Translations under genes and position numbers: made by a program | Assembly: GCF_002257705.1 (NCBI RefSeq) | Contig: NZ_LSLK01000031.1 | Coordinates: 1-16,053, forward strand | Direction of reading: 5' to 3' | Source of the DNA: Sporomusa silvacetica DSM 10669 | GTDB taxonomy: Bacteria; Bacillota; Negativicutes; Sporomusales; Sporomusaceae | DNA: 16,053 nucleotides | Part shown: positions 1 through 5,751 of the stretch, piece by piece | How the letters are laid out: each line of letters begins with the position of its first letter | Position numbering within the stretch: the first letter of the stretch is position 1 | The notes under the pieces: generated by a model | Seen by the model: only the letters and a program-made list of their open reading frames with translations | Told to the model about the DNA's origin: nothing | Database searches by the model: none

Positions 1-1
1 T

Positions 2-136
2 TATGAGGATGAAATATTAGTCAAGAATGTAGCTAATAGAATCACAATCCCCGACCCTCCCGAACATGATTTTGACGAAAATGAGGACCTTGTAAAAGTT
101 TTTACCGCTGACCAAATAACTACCCTGAGCTCCTGA
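2..136 (+). pseudogene. Tyrosine integrase fragment (core-binding/catalytic linker), truncated
   Basis: An open frame enters from the left edge and stops at TGA 134-136. Its 44 residues read like the linker between the core-binding and catalytic domains of phage tyrosine integrases: a KNVANRITIP stretch (the usual 'NP/NV...V.+P' signature), an acidic spacer, then VKVFTADQITTL, matching the 'V.T.EQ...L' opening of the catalytic domain. The frame ends right after that helix begins, so the catalytic domain is missing. I infer a relic integrase interrupted by deletion or rearrangement. Another integrase relic on the same strand, containing only the catalytic C-terminus, lies at 4371-4613. They could be parts of one gene or of two. 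Without the upstream sequence the family call rests on the linker alone. Confidence 0.5.
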
Positions 137-153
137 AATCACCTCGACTAAAA

Positions 154-921
154 TTATAATCCATATATTCGCTTGAGGTCAGCAGCGACGTCGGGAATGC
201 GGGTGGACAGCTGGGGGATGGCGTAGCCGACATAGATGGGCGAGGTAACGAACCGGGGCATGACCTTGGCAGTTATCTGGCCCCCTATCTGGTAGAAGAA
301 AATATTGTAGCTGTTGCAGTTGCGGTTGAAGTGGTTGAGGAAGTAGTGGGCGCAGATCTGTAGGTAGTCAGCCAAGCGGTCGATTTGCTCGAGGTCGGCG
401 AGCTTGATGTTGAGTTCAATGAAGCCGACCAGCGGCTTGTCGGCGATGGCAAGTTCGACGCCGCCGTCGCGGCTAATGACGATTCCTTCGAGGCTGGTCG
501 GGGGGATGTTGGCGGTGTAGTCGAGGTGGCGGAGGCCGATGATCTGCATGTGGGGGTGGCGAATGCTGCCGCCCGAGCTGGGGCCGTGGTTTTTGAAGAA
601 CAGGACCGATGCGAATTCGCCGCCGGCGATCATGTCCAGCCAATTCTCGATGCCGAAACGGATGACCCGGTGAAGGTGGTCCTTTGGATATAGCGACAAT
701 TCGGATGAGCAGTCATCGGTTTCGATGAGGACAGTCGGGAAGGTGTCCCGGAGCACCGGGTATTTATTGGCGATAAGGAGTATCGGCCCATCTTCGGCTA
801 TGATGCCCTCAAGTTCGTCACGGCAGCAGAAAGGGCATTTATGGCCGTTATCGACAACGGTCACTGGTTTGGTGCCGCCAATCTTAGTGTCAAAAACGAG
901 GTGGATCTGCCTTGAGGTCAT
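154..921 (-). CDS. DUF4931 (GalT/HIT-like) protein
   Basis: This 255-residue protein resembles galactose-1-phosphate uridylyltransferase and other HIT-superfamily nucleotidyl transferases. An N-terminal CPFC pair (C29, C32) could bind zinc, followed by an ANKYP motif (51-55) typical of GalT-like proteins. The active-site region is KNHGPSSGG...HPHMQ with H122, H124 and Q126, matching the H-x-H-x-Q histidine triad in which the second histidine is normally nucleotidylated. The family (DUF4931) is common in Firmicutes, but its substrate is not established to my knowledge. The ATG at 919-921 has an AAGGAGA Shine-Dalgarno 7 nt upstream. The gene is visibly more GC-rich than everything to its right, so it may be resident chromosomal DNA or come from a different donor than the satellite-like genes. 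It is monocistronic with its own promoter. Confidence 0.85.
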   Translation of the reverse strand: MTSRQIHLVFDTKIGGTKPVTVVDNGHKCPFCCRDELEGIIAEDGPILLIANKYPVLRDTFPTVLIETDDCSSELSLYPKDHLHRVIRFGIENWLDMIAGGEFASVLFFKNHGPSSGGSIRHPHMQIIGLRHLDYTANIPPTSLEGIVISRDGGVELAIADKPLVGFIELNIKLADLEQIDRLADYLQICAHYFLNHFNRNCNSYNIFFYQIGGQITAKVMPRFVTSPIYVGYAIPQLSTRIPDVAADLKRIYGL

Positions 922-961
922 GGCTAAGTCTCCTTGTTGGCTAGAGTGTTTTGTTTTTCTT

Positions 962-970
962 ATTATACCA
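962..970 (-). promoter_or_regulatory. Extended -10 promoter of the DUF4931 gene
   Basis: On the minus strand a perfect TATAAT (962-967) is preceded by TGG (968-970), forming an extended -10 (TGnTATAAT) about 40 nt upstream of the DUF4931 start. No good -35 is seen, as is usual for extended -10 promoters. Confidence 0.6.
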
Positions 971-985
971 TACCAGGCAAAATTA

Positions 986-1004
986 CCGAGCCGGTCATGC
1001 TCGG
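986..1004 (-). terminator. Small GC-rich hairpin upstream of the DUF4931 promoter
   Basis: CCGAGC and GCTCGG arms (986-991, 999-1004) enclose a 7-nt loop and are followed on the minus strand by TAATTTTG. This could be the terminator of a minus-strand gene that once lay upstream of DUF4931. The remaining bases between 937 and 1137 show no coding region I believe in. Confidence 0.3.
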
Positions 1005-1137
1005 GCTATCGGCGAAGGTCCGAAAAAGTTCAGCTATCACTTGGTCTTTCTTGGCCTCCATACAGCACAAATGAAAAATCGACGAGATCATCCCGCCGAT
1101 CAGTAATAGCTATTTTAAATTAAGTTAAGGTGTTAAA

Positions 1138-1157
1138 GGGCGGGACCAGTCCCGCCC
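1138..1157 (-). terminator. Hairpin ending the leftward replication operon
   Basis: A perfect 8-bp stem GGGCGGGA / TCCCGCCC with a CCAG loop lies 4 nt beyond the stop codon of the last small gene (1162). On the minus strand it is followed by CTTTAACACCTTAAC, a weak T-tract. Position and stability make it the likely end of the operon, although the T-run is short. Confidence 0.65.
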
Positions 1158-1161
1158 AATA

Positions 1162-1350
1162 CTAATTTGCAACCCGTTTATCAACCGGCAACATCACCGC
1201 TGCCGCTAGGCGCTCTATTTCGTCAGCGATCACCGCTGCCTTCCTAGCCTCCATACCATGCCGCTTACCGACCACGACTTCTACGAGTATTGTCCTAAGG
1301 CAAAGCAACTCCGCCCAGACAAACCTTTCATCAACTCTTAACTTAGGCAC
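1162..1350 (-). CDS. Hypothetical small protein (62 aa)
   Basis: Last gene of the leftward operon. The start is GTG at 1348-1350, chosen because AGGGAGG sits about 8 nt upstream; an ATG nearby runs into a stop after three codons. The product is mostly helical with hydrophobic and basic stretches (for example WAELLCLRTILVEVVVGKRHG, then an alanine-rich helix) and lacks any motif I recognise. The 22-nt gap to the preceding gene indicates co-transcription. Small genes of this sort are typical of satellite or phage early regions; I assign no function. Confidence 0.6.
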   Translation of the reverse strand: MPKLRVDERFVWAELLCLRTILVEVVVGKRHGMEARKAAVIADEIERLAAAVMLPVDKRVAN

Positions 1351-1371
1351 CGTTCATACCTCCCTTTTAGT

Positions 1372-1572
1372 CTATTCCGACTTACCCCAGGCTATCAAAT
1401 CATCAGCAAACCTACTGCTATCCCGAGAAAATCGGAATGTCGTATTATCTTTAAGCACTACGGCCATCATTTTATCTTGCCATTCGTCAACTGTCGAAGC
1501 ACCTGCGATAAATACCCGGCTTTGCTGCTCATCCGCAGACATAACTATGATTAAGTTTGTTGATTTACTCAT
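1372..1572 (-). CDS. Hypothetical small protein (66 aa)
   Basis: Its ATG (1570-1572) overlaps the end of the preceding gene by 8 nt and has GGGAGG 6 nt upstream inside that gene, a good sign of translational coupling. The product looks like a compact alpha/beta protein: a beta strand (NLIIVMS), an amphipathic helix, then FRFSRDSS and an acidic-aromatic C-terminus (DDLIAWGKSE). I recognise no family. The operon context is mobile-element replication genes. Confidence 0.65.
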   Translation of the reverse strand: MSKSTNLIIVMSADEQQSRVFIAGASTVDEWQDKMMAVVLKDNTTFRFSRDSSRFADDLIAWGKSE

Positions 1573-1897
1573 TTCGCGCCTCCCGGCCCACGCAATCCTT
1601 TAAAGAATCGCTAAAACCTTGACCAACAGCATTAAGAATATCCCTAACGTCCACAACATCCTCAATACGCCAGCACCTGTGGCCATCCTCGCCTGATACC
1701 GTTCGGGCTATCGCCTTTAATTTGCACGACGATCCCTGCCGCTCAAAATCTACTTCTCCGGCCGGTAACATTATATAAGTGGGCGTATACTTGCCATATT
1801 GCCATACTTCTAAAGTACCGCCTCTATTTAAATGCTCTTTATATGTAAGCCCCGCTATATCCAGCATGCTATCGCGCATTCCATCACTAATGACCAT
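1565..1897 (-). CDS. Hypothetical protein (110 aa)
   Basis: The frame is open from an ATG at 1918, but the ATG at 1895-1897 (MVISDGM) is preferred because GGGGAGAGG lies 5-6 nt before it; the upstream ATG has no ribosome site. The product contains a beta-rich middle (LEVWQYGKYTPTYIMLPAG) and a C-terminal helix, with two scattered cysteines and no catalytic motif that I recognise. It overlaps the next gene by 8 nt and so belongs to the same leftward operon. Confidence 0.65.
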   Translation of the reverse strand: MVISDGMRDSMLDIAGLTYKEHLNRGGTLEVWQYGKYTPTYIMLPAGEVDFERQGSSCKLKAIARTVSGEDGHRCWRIEDVVDVRDILNAVGQGFSDSLKDCVGREARNE

Positions 1898-1926
1898 ATT
1901 ATCCTCTCCCCATCCCATTATTCTAT

Positions 1927-2106
1927 CTAAGCACCAATAGGTATATTTCCGTCAGCCATATAAGGAATAGCCTGATTATAGGCGCTGTAATGCCGCGCTA
2001 AGACATTACGGCCCTCCGGCTTAATAATCACATCGTTAGTAAACGGCTTTCTTTCTACGTATCCCTCGGCCTGCTGGTTAATAGCGCAGTTCTGGCATAC
2101 GAACAC
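1927..2106 (-). CDS. Hypothetical small CxxC protein, start uncertain
   Basis: A reading frame downstream of the RepA-like gene encodes a peptide with one zinc-like pair (VCQNC), a basic middle and a tail ending DGNIPIGA. The start is unclear. The frame is open from a TTG at 2202 and an ATG at 2181, both deep inside the RepA-like gene and without good ribosome sites. A strong AGGAGG (2143-2148) is followed in frame only by ATA (2131-2133, 9 nt away) and ATT (2128-2130, 12 nt away) before the GTG at 2104-2106, which I give as the conservative start. A single CxxC pair suggests either half a zinc site or a dimer. No family recognised. Confidence 0.5.
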   Translation of the reverse strand: MFVCQNCAINQQAEGYVERKPFTNDVIIKPEGRNVLARHYSAYNQAIPYMADGNIPIGA

Positions 2107-2119
2107 CAGCGCAGTAGGT

Positions 2120-3043
2120 TCACCGGTAATTATGGGCGAGCTCCTCCTTATTATCACGAATGGCCTGTAAAAGAATTTCATCAGGCTCGCCGCTAAATAC
2201 AACTTGCAAATTGCTATTCCGCAAGGTCAATTCCATATTTTTACTTTTAATTGTTTCTAAATTCATTCTGGCGCGCTTTAGTACCATCATTGCATCTGCT
2301 GCACCACTTAAACCGACGCTGCCAGATATCTGATTAAAAATATCTGTCTCGCTCCCCTTCTTCAAGTGATGCACTAAGACAACAGCGACATTAAACTTGT
2401 CCGCAATCTGTTTAAAGCCAGTCATGGCTGCATAATCACTTTCATAGGCGTTTTCATTTCTTCCTGGCTTGCGTTTGATCTTTTGCAGTGTATCAACAAT
2501 CACTAGCCGACAGTCTTCATGTTCCAATAACCATTCCGCCAAAAATGTTAACCCGCCCTCACCATCTTTAGGCCAATTGGTAAAGAAATGTAATCCCTCC
2601 GGCCCTTTCTCTTCAGTCAGGACTATCTGTAATCGACTCTGCAGCCTTCGTTCTGTATCTTCTAATGCCAAGTAGATAGCTTGTCCTTTTTGCACATCCT
2701 GTCCTAAGAAATTACCGCCACTCGCCACCGCTACCGCTAGCCCCATGGACAGCCAGGATTTACCCGTTTTGGGCGGCCCAGCAATAATTATCAGCCCTGC
2801 CGGTAATATATCAGGAACTATCCATACAGGCTCAGGCAATTGCTTTTTGAGTAGTTCTGCTGCGGTTATCCCTTGAGGCTTTTCAATTGCAGATTTTAGT
2901 TTGAACACACCGTCCTCTATCATAACAGCAGGTTTAGGCGGATCATTGCCCGGCTGGCCTACTGATTTTATCCCTGCCTTGGCTAAATCCTCAAGGGTTA
3001 AGGCTTTTAAAAAACTTACTTCATGGCTACGTGTTTTATGCAT
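2120..3043 (-). CDS. RepA-like AAA ATPase / replicative helicase
   Basis: This 307-residue protein has a RecA-fold helicase core of the AAA_25/RepA type found in plasmids, satellites and prophages. Walker A is GPPKTGKS (89-96), Walker B is LVIVDT (180-185), followed by VLVHHLKKG (222-230), the usual motif-3-like histidine segment, and SGSVGLSGAAD (240-250), which resembles the arginine-finger region. An N-terminal segment of about 75 residues precedes the core. The likely role is unwinding or loading at the element's origin together with the upstream primase fragment. The ATG at 3041-3043 lies inside the primase gene (28-nt overlap) with GGAGG about 10 nt upstream, indicating translational coupling. 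All key residues are present, so the protein appears functional although the element's integrase is broken. Confidence 0.85.
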   Translation of the reverse strand: MHKTRSHEVSFLKALTLEDLAKAGIKSVGQPGNDPPKPAVMIEDGVFKLKSAIEKPQGITAAELLKKQLPEPVWIVPDILPAGLIIIAGPPKTGKSWLSMGLAVAVASGGNFLGQDVQKGQAIYLALEDTERRLQSRLQIVLTEEKGPEGLHFFTNWPKDGEGGLTFLAEWLLEHEDCRLVIVDTLQKIKRKPGRNENAYESDYAAMTGFKQIADKFNVAVVLVHHLKKGSETDIFNQISGSVGLSGAADAMMVLKRARMNLETIKSKNMELTLRNSNLQVVFSGEPDEILLQAIRDNKEELAHNYR

Positions 3044-3645
3044 TCTCTAAGTTCCTCCACCCCACACATTCCTTCATATTGCATCTCAACATTATCAGAG
3101 AGCAAATAATCAAATATAATCTCAATTTCGCTTAAAATATAAATGGCGCCTATGACTTCCGGATTATCTAAATCAGCAGCACAGCTGGCTTTTTCTCTAA
3201 GATATCTTTCTACTGAATCGCAGAGTCCCCTTAAAAATCTATAATCTTCTTTAACCTTGTCAGCAAAGCAGTCCATACGCTCCTTTAATTCGCGTTCATG
3301 CTCGATCCGTGTTTTCACCTTGCGCCGGGCTTGATCATCGGTTATACCCTTAATCCCCAAGTCACTGGCCAATAACTTCACCGTATCCGGCAACGACAGA
3401 CTCATGGCTTTAGCCACTAGGTCAATGGTGTCACCATACTCACCACAGCCAAAACATCTAAACTGGTCAGCATCCGGGATGATAGTAAAGCTTGGTGTTT
3501 TCTCGCCGTGAAAAGGACAACAGCCCCAAAGCCTCCGGCCACGCCTTCTGAGCGTCAGACCTGGCAGATACCGATTTACTGCTTGCTCTATGGATAATGC
3601 TTCTTTTATGACTTGTATCAGGCTAAAGTCCTCAGTCGGTATCAT
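3016..3645 (-). CDS. CHC2 zinc-finger primase-like protein (no TOPRIM)
   Basis: The 209-residue product has the DnaG-type N-terminal zinc domain: C43-P-F-H46 followed after 17 residues by C64-F-G-C67, with the usual HGEKTPSF and GEYGDTIDLV flanks. DnaG primases are about 600 residues with a TOPRIM catalytic domain; here the zinc domain is followed only by a charged helical region (about 100-209) and no TOPRIM motifs. It probably recognises single-stranded template and works with the adjacent RepA-like ATPase or a host primase. This split arrangement is common on small integrative elements. The ATG at 3643-3645 has AAGGACGG about 9 nt upstream, and the gene overlaps the next by 28 nt. Confidence 0.85.
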   Translation of the reverse strand: MIPTEDFSLIQVIKEALSIEQAVNRYLPGLTLRRRGRRLWGCCPFHGEKTPSFTIIPDADQFRCFGCGEYGDTIDLVAKAMSLSLPDTVKLLASDLGIKGITDDQARRKVKTRIEHERELKERMDCFADKVKEDYRFLRGLCDSVERYLREKASCAADLDNPEVIGAIYILSEIEIIFDYLLSDNVEMQYEGMCGVEELRECIKHVAMK

Positions 3646-3675
3646 AAGTATCGCCGTCCTTATCGCCGGGCTGCT

Positions 3676-3906
3676 TTAATCAATTCGCCGAATGCCATTA
3701 ACGACAGGCACAGCATTTCCCGAAAGAAAATTTTCAATATCACATATGCGAAGTAAATAGCGATTGCCCAATTTGGTAACCGGAACACTCCCTGAACGTG
3801 CCAGATTATAGAGCGTGGTATAACTTTGAAAGATTTTTGACAATCCTTCATCTTTTGCAATTTTGTTGATTTCTCTAATCGTATAAATACTGTCACGATA
3901 ACTCAT
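3676..3906 (-). CDS. Small helix-turn-helix / excisionase-like protein
   Basis: This 76-residue protein has a winged-helix pattern typical of excisionase/AlpA-type DNA-binding proteins: an N-terminal helix (TIREINKIAKDEG), a second helix (TTLYNLARSG), then the wing VPVTKLGNRYLLRICDIENFLSG, which matches the 'iP..+iG.r.+i...dl..fl' ending of the group. It starts at ATG 3904-3906 behind a GGGGGTGG ribosome site. A second frame over nearly the same bases (3660-3896) shows no such pattern and is a shadow. With the upstream 53-residue protein it forms a tandem of small DNA-binding proteins at the head of the operon, probably controlling excision or the operon's own expression. Confidence 0.75.
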   Translation of the reverse strand: MSYRDSIYTIREINKIAKDEGLSKIFQSYTTLYNLARSGSVPVTKLGNRYLLRICDIENFLSGNAVPVVNGIRRID

Positions 3907-3921
3907 AACCCCACCCCCATT

Positions 3922-4083
3922 TTATTCATAACCATTTAAAAAACTATCTAAGGCCTGTACTGATATTAGCCAGCGCCGCCCTACTCTAACCAGCTTGCCT
4001 GTTTTGAGGAGCTTTAAAACAGCATCCCGCCCCAATCCAGTAAGTTCCTGTATTTCTTTTGTGTTATATGCCTTTTTTTCCAT
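3922..4083 (-). CDS. AlpA/excisionase-like HTH protein (53 aa)
   Basis: A short gene encodes 53 residues beginning MEKKAYNTKEIQELTG. It has a first helix (NTKEIQELTG), a recognition helix (RDAVLKLLKTGKLV) and a wing (RVGRRWLISVQALDSFLNG), the HTH_17/excisionase pattern. It is the first gene of the leftward operon; the ATG at 4081-4083 has a GGAGAGG ribosome site 7 nt upstream, and the next gene starts 15 nt after its stop. It probably acts as a transcription regulator or recombination directionality factor, and may bind the dyad repeats just upstream, though that is inference. Confidence 0.75.
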   Translation of the reverse strand: MEKKAYNTKEIQELTGLGRDAVLKLLKTGKLVRVGRRWLISVQALDSFLNGYE

Positions 4084-4117
4084 ATCATTACCTCTCCTTA
4101 GCCTTAGAAATAAAAAT

Positions 4118-4187
4118 AAACCAGGCTAAATTAACCAGGTTTTAAATGTTAGAAAATAAAAAACCAGGTTTCAAAAAAACCTGGTTT
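4118..4187. repeat. Cluster of AAACC-N-GGTTT dyads (probable operators)
   Basis: Four related 11-bp sites occur at 4118-4128 (AAACCAGGCTA, degenerate), 4132-4142 (TAACCAGGTTT), 4161-4171 (AAACCAGGTTT) and 4177-4187 (AAACCTGGTTT). Each full site is itself a dyad (AAACC/GGTTT around one base). The last two also form a longer hairpin. They overlap the operon's -35 and flank its -10, so they most likely bind one of the small HTH proteins encoded immediately downstream. Confidence 0.55.
4146..4174 (-). promoter_or_regulatory. Promoter of the leftward xis/primase/rep operon
   Basis: On the minus strand TTGAAA (4169-4174) and TAACAT (4146-4151) are separated by exactly 17 nt, about 65 nt upstream of the first HTH gene. 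The -35 overlaps a dyad AAACC-A-GGTTT, which suggests repression by a bound protein. Confidence 0.5.
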
Positions 4188-4202
4188 TTGTCTCTGCACT
4201 GA

Positions 4203-4295
4203 ATGGTTTTTCAACCATGTGGATAACAACCTTGATATTAACAGGTTTTTTTTATATACGCTAAATTTCAAGAGGTAAAAACAAGATGTTTTTAC
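4203..4295. other. Possible replication origin: DnaA box and inverted repeats
   Basis: This AT-rich intergenic stretch contains TGTGGATAA (4218-4226), a perfect DnaA box (TTATCCACA on the minus strand). Beside it is a small hairpin ATGGTT/AACCAT (4203-4218), and further on a perfect 9-bp inverted repeat GTAAAAACA / TGTTTTTAC (4275-4283, 4287-4295). It lies next to the primase and RepA-like genes. Origins of satellites and plasmids commonly sit in such a place, so I suggest an origin. A single DnaA box is weak evidence. Confidence 0.4.
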
Positions 4296-4370
4296 TGTTC
4301 TCCTAAAACTCGCGCATATTAAAAACCTAGATATATTTTTATATTACCATCAAACCTATGTTCGTGTAAC

Positions 4371-4613
4371 AACAAGCTACCGGCAATCACACCAAAAAGT
4401 TTCCGGCACATGGCAGCCACCTACCTTATAACATCAGGAACTGATATACGAACTGTTGCCGGTAAGCTAGGACATGCAAATACCAATACAACCACTGTTG
4501 TATATTCTCACCTTCTCAAATCAGCCGAAAAAGAAACCGCCGATAAAATGGAATCTTTCTTGCAGCAAGCAACCGATAAAGCAAAGGAGAAACAAAAAAA
4601 GCAGGCCAAGTAG
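4371..4613 (+). pseudogene. Tyrosine integrase C-terminal remnant
   Basis: The frame (open from 4323, integrase-like from about NNKLPAITPKSFRHMAATYL) carries the catalytic C-terminus of a phage-type tyrosine recombinase. FRH supplies the second active-site arginine, GKLGHAN the GH pair, and VVYSHLL the nucleophilic tyrosine. The position before it, usually histidine in 'TPHGLRHTHAT', is lysine here (TPKSFRH). Everything upstream, including the core-binding domain and first arginine box, is gone: only about 290 bp separate it from the leftward operon. A complete gene would need some 250-300 more codons. The ATG at 4410 is an internal methionine, not a true start. The tail QAK-stop runs into the gene's own terminator hairpin. 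Confidence 0.75.
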
Positions 4614-4619
4614 CCTGCT
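4600..4619 (+). repeat. Left 20-bp direct repeat (integrase terminator hairpin)
   Basis: The 20 bases hold a 7-bp stem AGCAGGC / GCCTGCT around the integrase stop codon and are preceded by an A-run. The identical 20-mer recurs at 5948-5967, where the T-tract follows. This copy has lost its T-tract because of the 1,328-bp insertion. It reads as a target-site duplication. Confidence 0.8.
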
Positions 4620-4635
4620 CAGAATGTCGACAAAG
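4620..4635. repeat. Left terminal inverted repeat of the cassette
   Basis: CAGAATGTCGACAAAG begins directly after the left direct repeat and pairs with the right end at 12 of its first 15 positions; CGACAAA is the longest uninterrupted match. Confidence 0.6.
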
Positions 4636-4677
4636 TGTGTTTTAAGAAAATCAAATGAATATCAATGAATTTTTATG

Positions 4678-4721
4678 CAAACAAAAGGAACATAGCCTAT
4701 TCACTATACTCCTTTTGTTTG
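4678..4721. repeat. 12-bp inverted repeat downstream of the methyltransferase
   Basis: Perfect arms CAAACAAAAGGA (4678-4689) and TCCTTTTGTTTG (4710-4721) enclose 20 nt that contain a further ATAG/CTAT pair. It lies about 75 nt beyond the methyltransferase stop and may stop or stabilise its transcript. The following CATAAAAATTC is a poor T-tract, so it is not a textbook terminator. Confidence 0.5.
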
Positions 4722-4796
4722 TACTTCTCCGGCGCAAATAATGCTTATTAGGTACGCCTTTGCGGGCTAAGGTGAACGATAAAATGGCAAAGATAT

Positions 4797-5522
4797 TCAG
4801 ATAATTTTAGCTATCAACTGAACGAGATTAAAATACTTTCCGCCCTCAGCTTCCATCATTTTGATGTCATCAGCGACAATAGGGTGATAACCGGTCTGCC
4901 ACTCTTTCCACGCCTGTCTGCAACAGGCCATTTCACGACTGTCCACTATTTCAATGCCCTCTGCCCTCTTCCACAAATCTTTCCACCAATCAAGAGAGTG
5001 CAAGGTTCTTTCCATCTCGCTATTCCAAAACGGCTGCATTTCATCGGGAACATTTTTCTCAAATTCGTATTTTAAGCCGGGAATAGCGACGGCGATATAG
5101 CCGCCCTTTTTCACAAAAGGAATGAGCGACGGGAGCATTTCCGCCGTATCACCGAAATAATGGTAAGCGTCCACGGTGAACAACAAGTCAAAATATCCAT
5201 TTGCGAAAGGCAACCCTTTGGTCGCGTCTACGAAAATTGGAACGGCCTTATCATCAATTCCGATAGATTGGAAACGCTCATAGTTTTCAGTTGGCGAAAT
5301 CCAAAGGTCGGCGGCGAAAACGGACGCACCAAATTTTTTCGCTAATAGAATCGTGGAAAGGCCACACCCGCAACCGAGGTCAAGTATTCGCATATTCTCA
5401 TTGATGTTTAGGTGTGACGTTAATTCCTCTGTTACTCGCAAGGCGTTTGGCCCCATCATAGTGGCTTTCAAGAACTCAGCATTTTTATCATTAGAAATAA
5501 ACTGGTTTGTAAATGTATACAT
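4797..5522 (-). CDS. Class I SAM-dependent methyltransferase
   Basis: This 241-residue protein has a Rossmann-type methyltransferase fold. Motif I is ILDLGCGCG (46-54), which binds SAM; D72 (FAADLW) is the acidic residue after strand 2; FVDATKGLPF (97-106) and the YFDLLFTVDAYHYF segment (110-123) correspond to motifs II-IV of UbiE/small-molecule enzymes. There is no NPPY/NIPY, so it is not an N6-adenine or Erm-type rRNA methylase. The substrate is unknown. ATG 5520-5522 follows AAAGGAAG. It is the sole gene of an insertion cassette and is preceded by a 220-nt leader with leader peptide and terminator, a control pattern typical of antibiotic-inducible resistance genes. A role in modifying a toxic small molecule or its target is plausible but unproved. 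Confidence 0.85.
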   Translation of the reverse strand: MYTFTNQFISNDKNAEFLKATMMGPNALRVTEELTSHLNINENMRILDLGCGCGLSTILLAKKFGASVFAADLWISPTENYERFQSIGIDDKAVPIFVDATKGLPFANGYFDLLFTVDAYHYFGDTAEMLPSLIPFVKKGGYIAVAIPGLKYEFEKNVPDEMQPFWNSEMERTLHSLDWWKDLWKRAEGIEIVDSREMACCRQAWKEWQTGYHPIVADDIKMMEAEGGKYFNLVQLIAKII

Positions 5523-5563
5523 GTTATTCTTCCTTTCTAATTTTCGCCTTATAGAAAGAAAAC

Positions 5564-5590
5564 AAAAAAAGCACAGTATGCTACTGCGCT
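5564..5590 (-). terminator. Attenuator in the methyltransferase leader
   Basis: On the minus strand AGCGCAGTA (5582-5590) and TACTGTGCT (5570-5578) form a 9-bp stem with one G-U pair and a GCA loop, followed by seven Ts. It ends about 40 nt before the methyltransferase start, after the promoter and leader peptide, so it must be read through for expression. Confidence 0.75.
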
Positions 5591-5627
5591 ACAAATTACA
5601 CCATTATAAAAATGGATGCTCATTCAA

Positions 5628-5706
5628 TCTGTAAGGCAGTTTTTGACAACACAAACAAGAGCAAAACAACTGCTCATCTCATGCGCTTAACCTAAATCCT
5701 TACAGA
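5628..5706 (-). promoter_or_regulatory. Long-range leader stem overlapping the leader-peptide stop
   Basis: TCTGTAAGG (5698-5706), which contains the last codon and stop of the leader peptide, is perfectly complementary to CCTTACAGA (5628-5636). A nested GAGCA/TGCTC hairpin (5659-5663, 5671-5675) lies between. A ribosome stalled on the leader would block the long stem and refold downstream RNA, the usual logic of attenuator switching. A third small hairpin CCATT/AATGG is at 5601-5615. Confidence 0.55.
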
Positions 5707-5717
5707 ATTACCGACAT
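5700..5717 (-). CDS. Putative leader peptide MSVIL
   Basis: A five-codon frame (ATG TCG GTA ATT CTG TAA) has an AGAGGGAG ribosome site with 7-nt spacing and lies about 28 nt downstream of the inferred transcription start. It is far too short for a structural gene. Short stalling peptides of this length control resistance genes, the six-residue MsrD leader being one example. Its stop codon is within the 5' arm of the long-range stem. Expression is inferred, not demonstrated. Confidence 0.5.
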   Translation of the reverse strand: MSVIL

Positions 5718-5751
5718 CAATACACTCCCTCTTTCGTTAACTTACTATATA

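Noticed and set aside
725..1123. Plus-strand 132-codon frame over the DUF4931 start and promoter
   Set aside because: It is antisense to the DUF4931 gene, covers that gene's promoter and a hairpin, and its serine/arginine-rich product shows no fold or ribosome site.
3660..3896. Alternative minus frame overlapping the 76-aa HTH gene
   Set aside because: The frame at 3676-3906 has the helix-turn-helix pattern and a good ribosome site; this one has neither.
5603..5608. TATAAT on the minus strand as the methyltransferase promoter
   Set aside because: No -35 at the right distance, and the bases form the loop of a CCATT/AATGG hairpin; the TTGACA-17-TATATA pair further upstream is much better.
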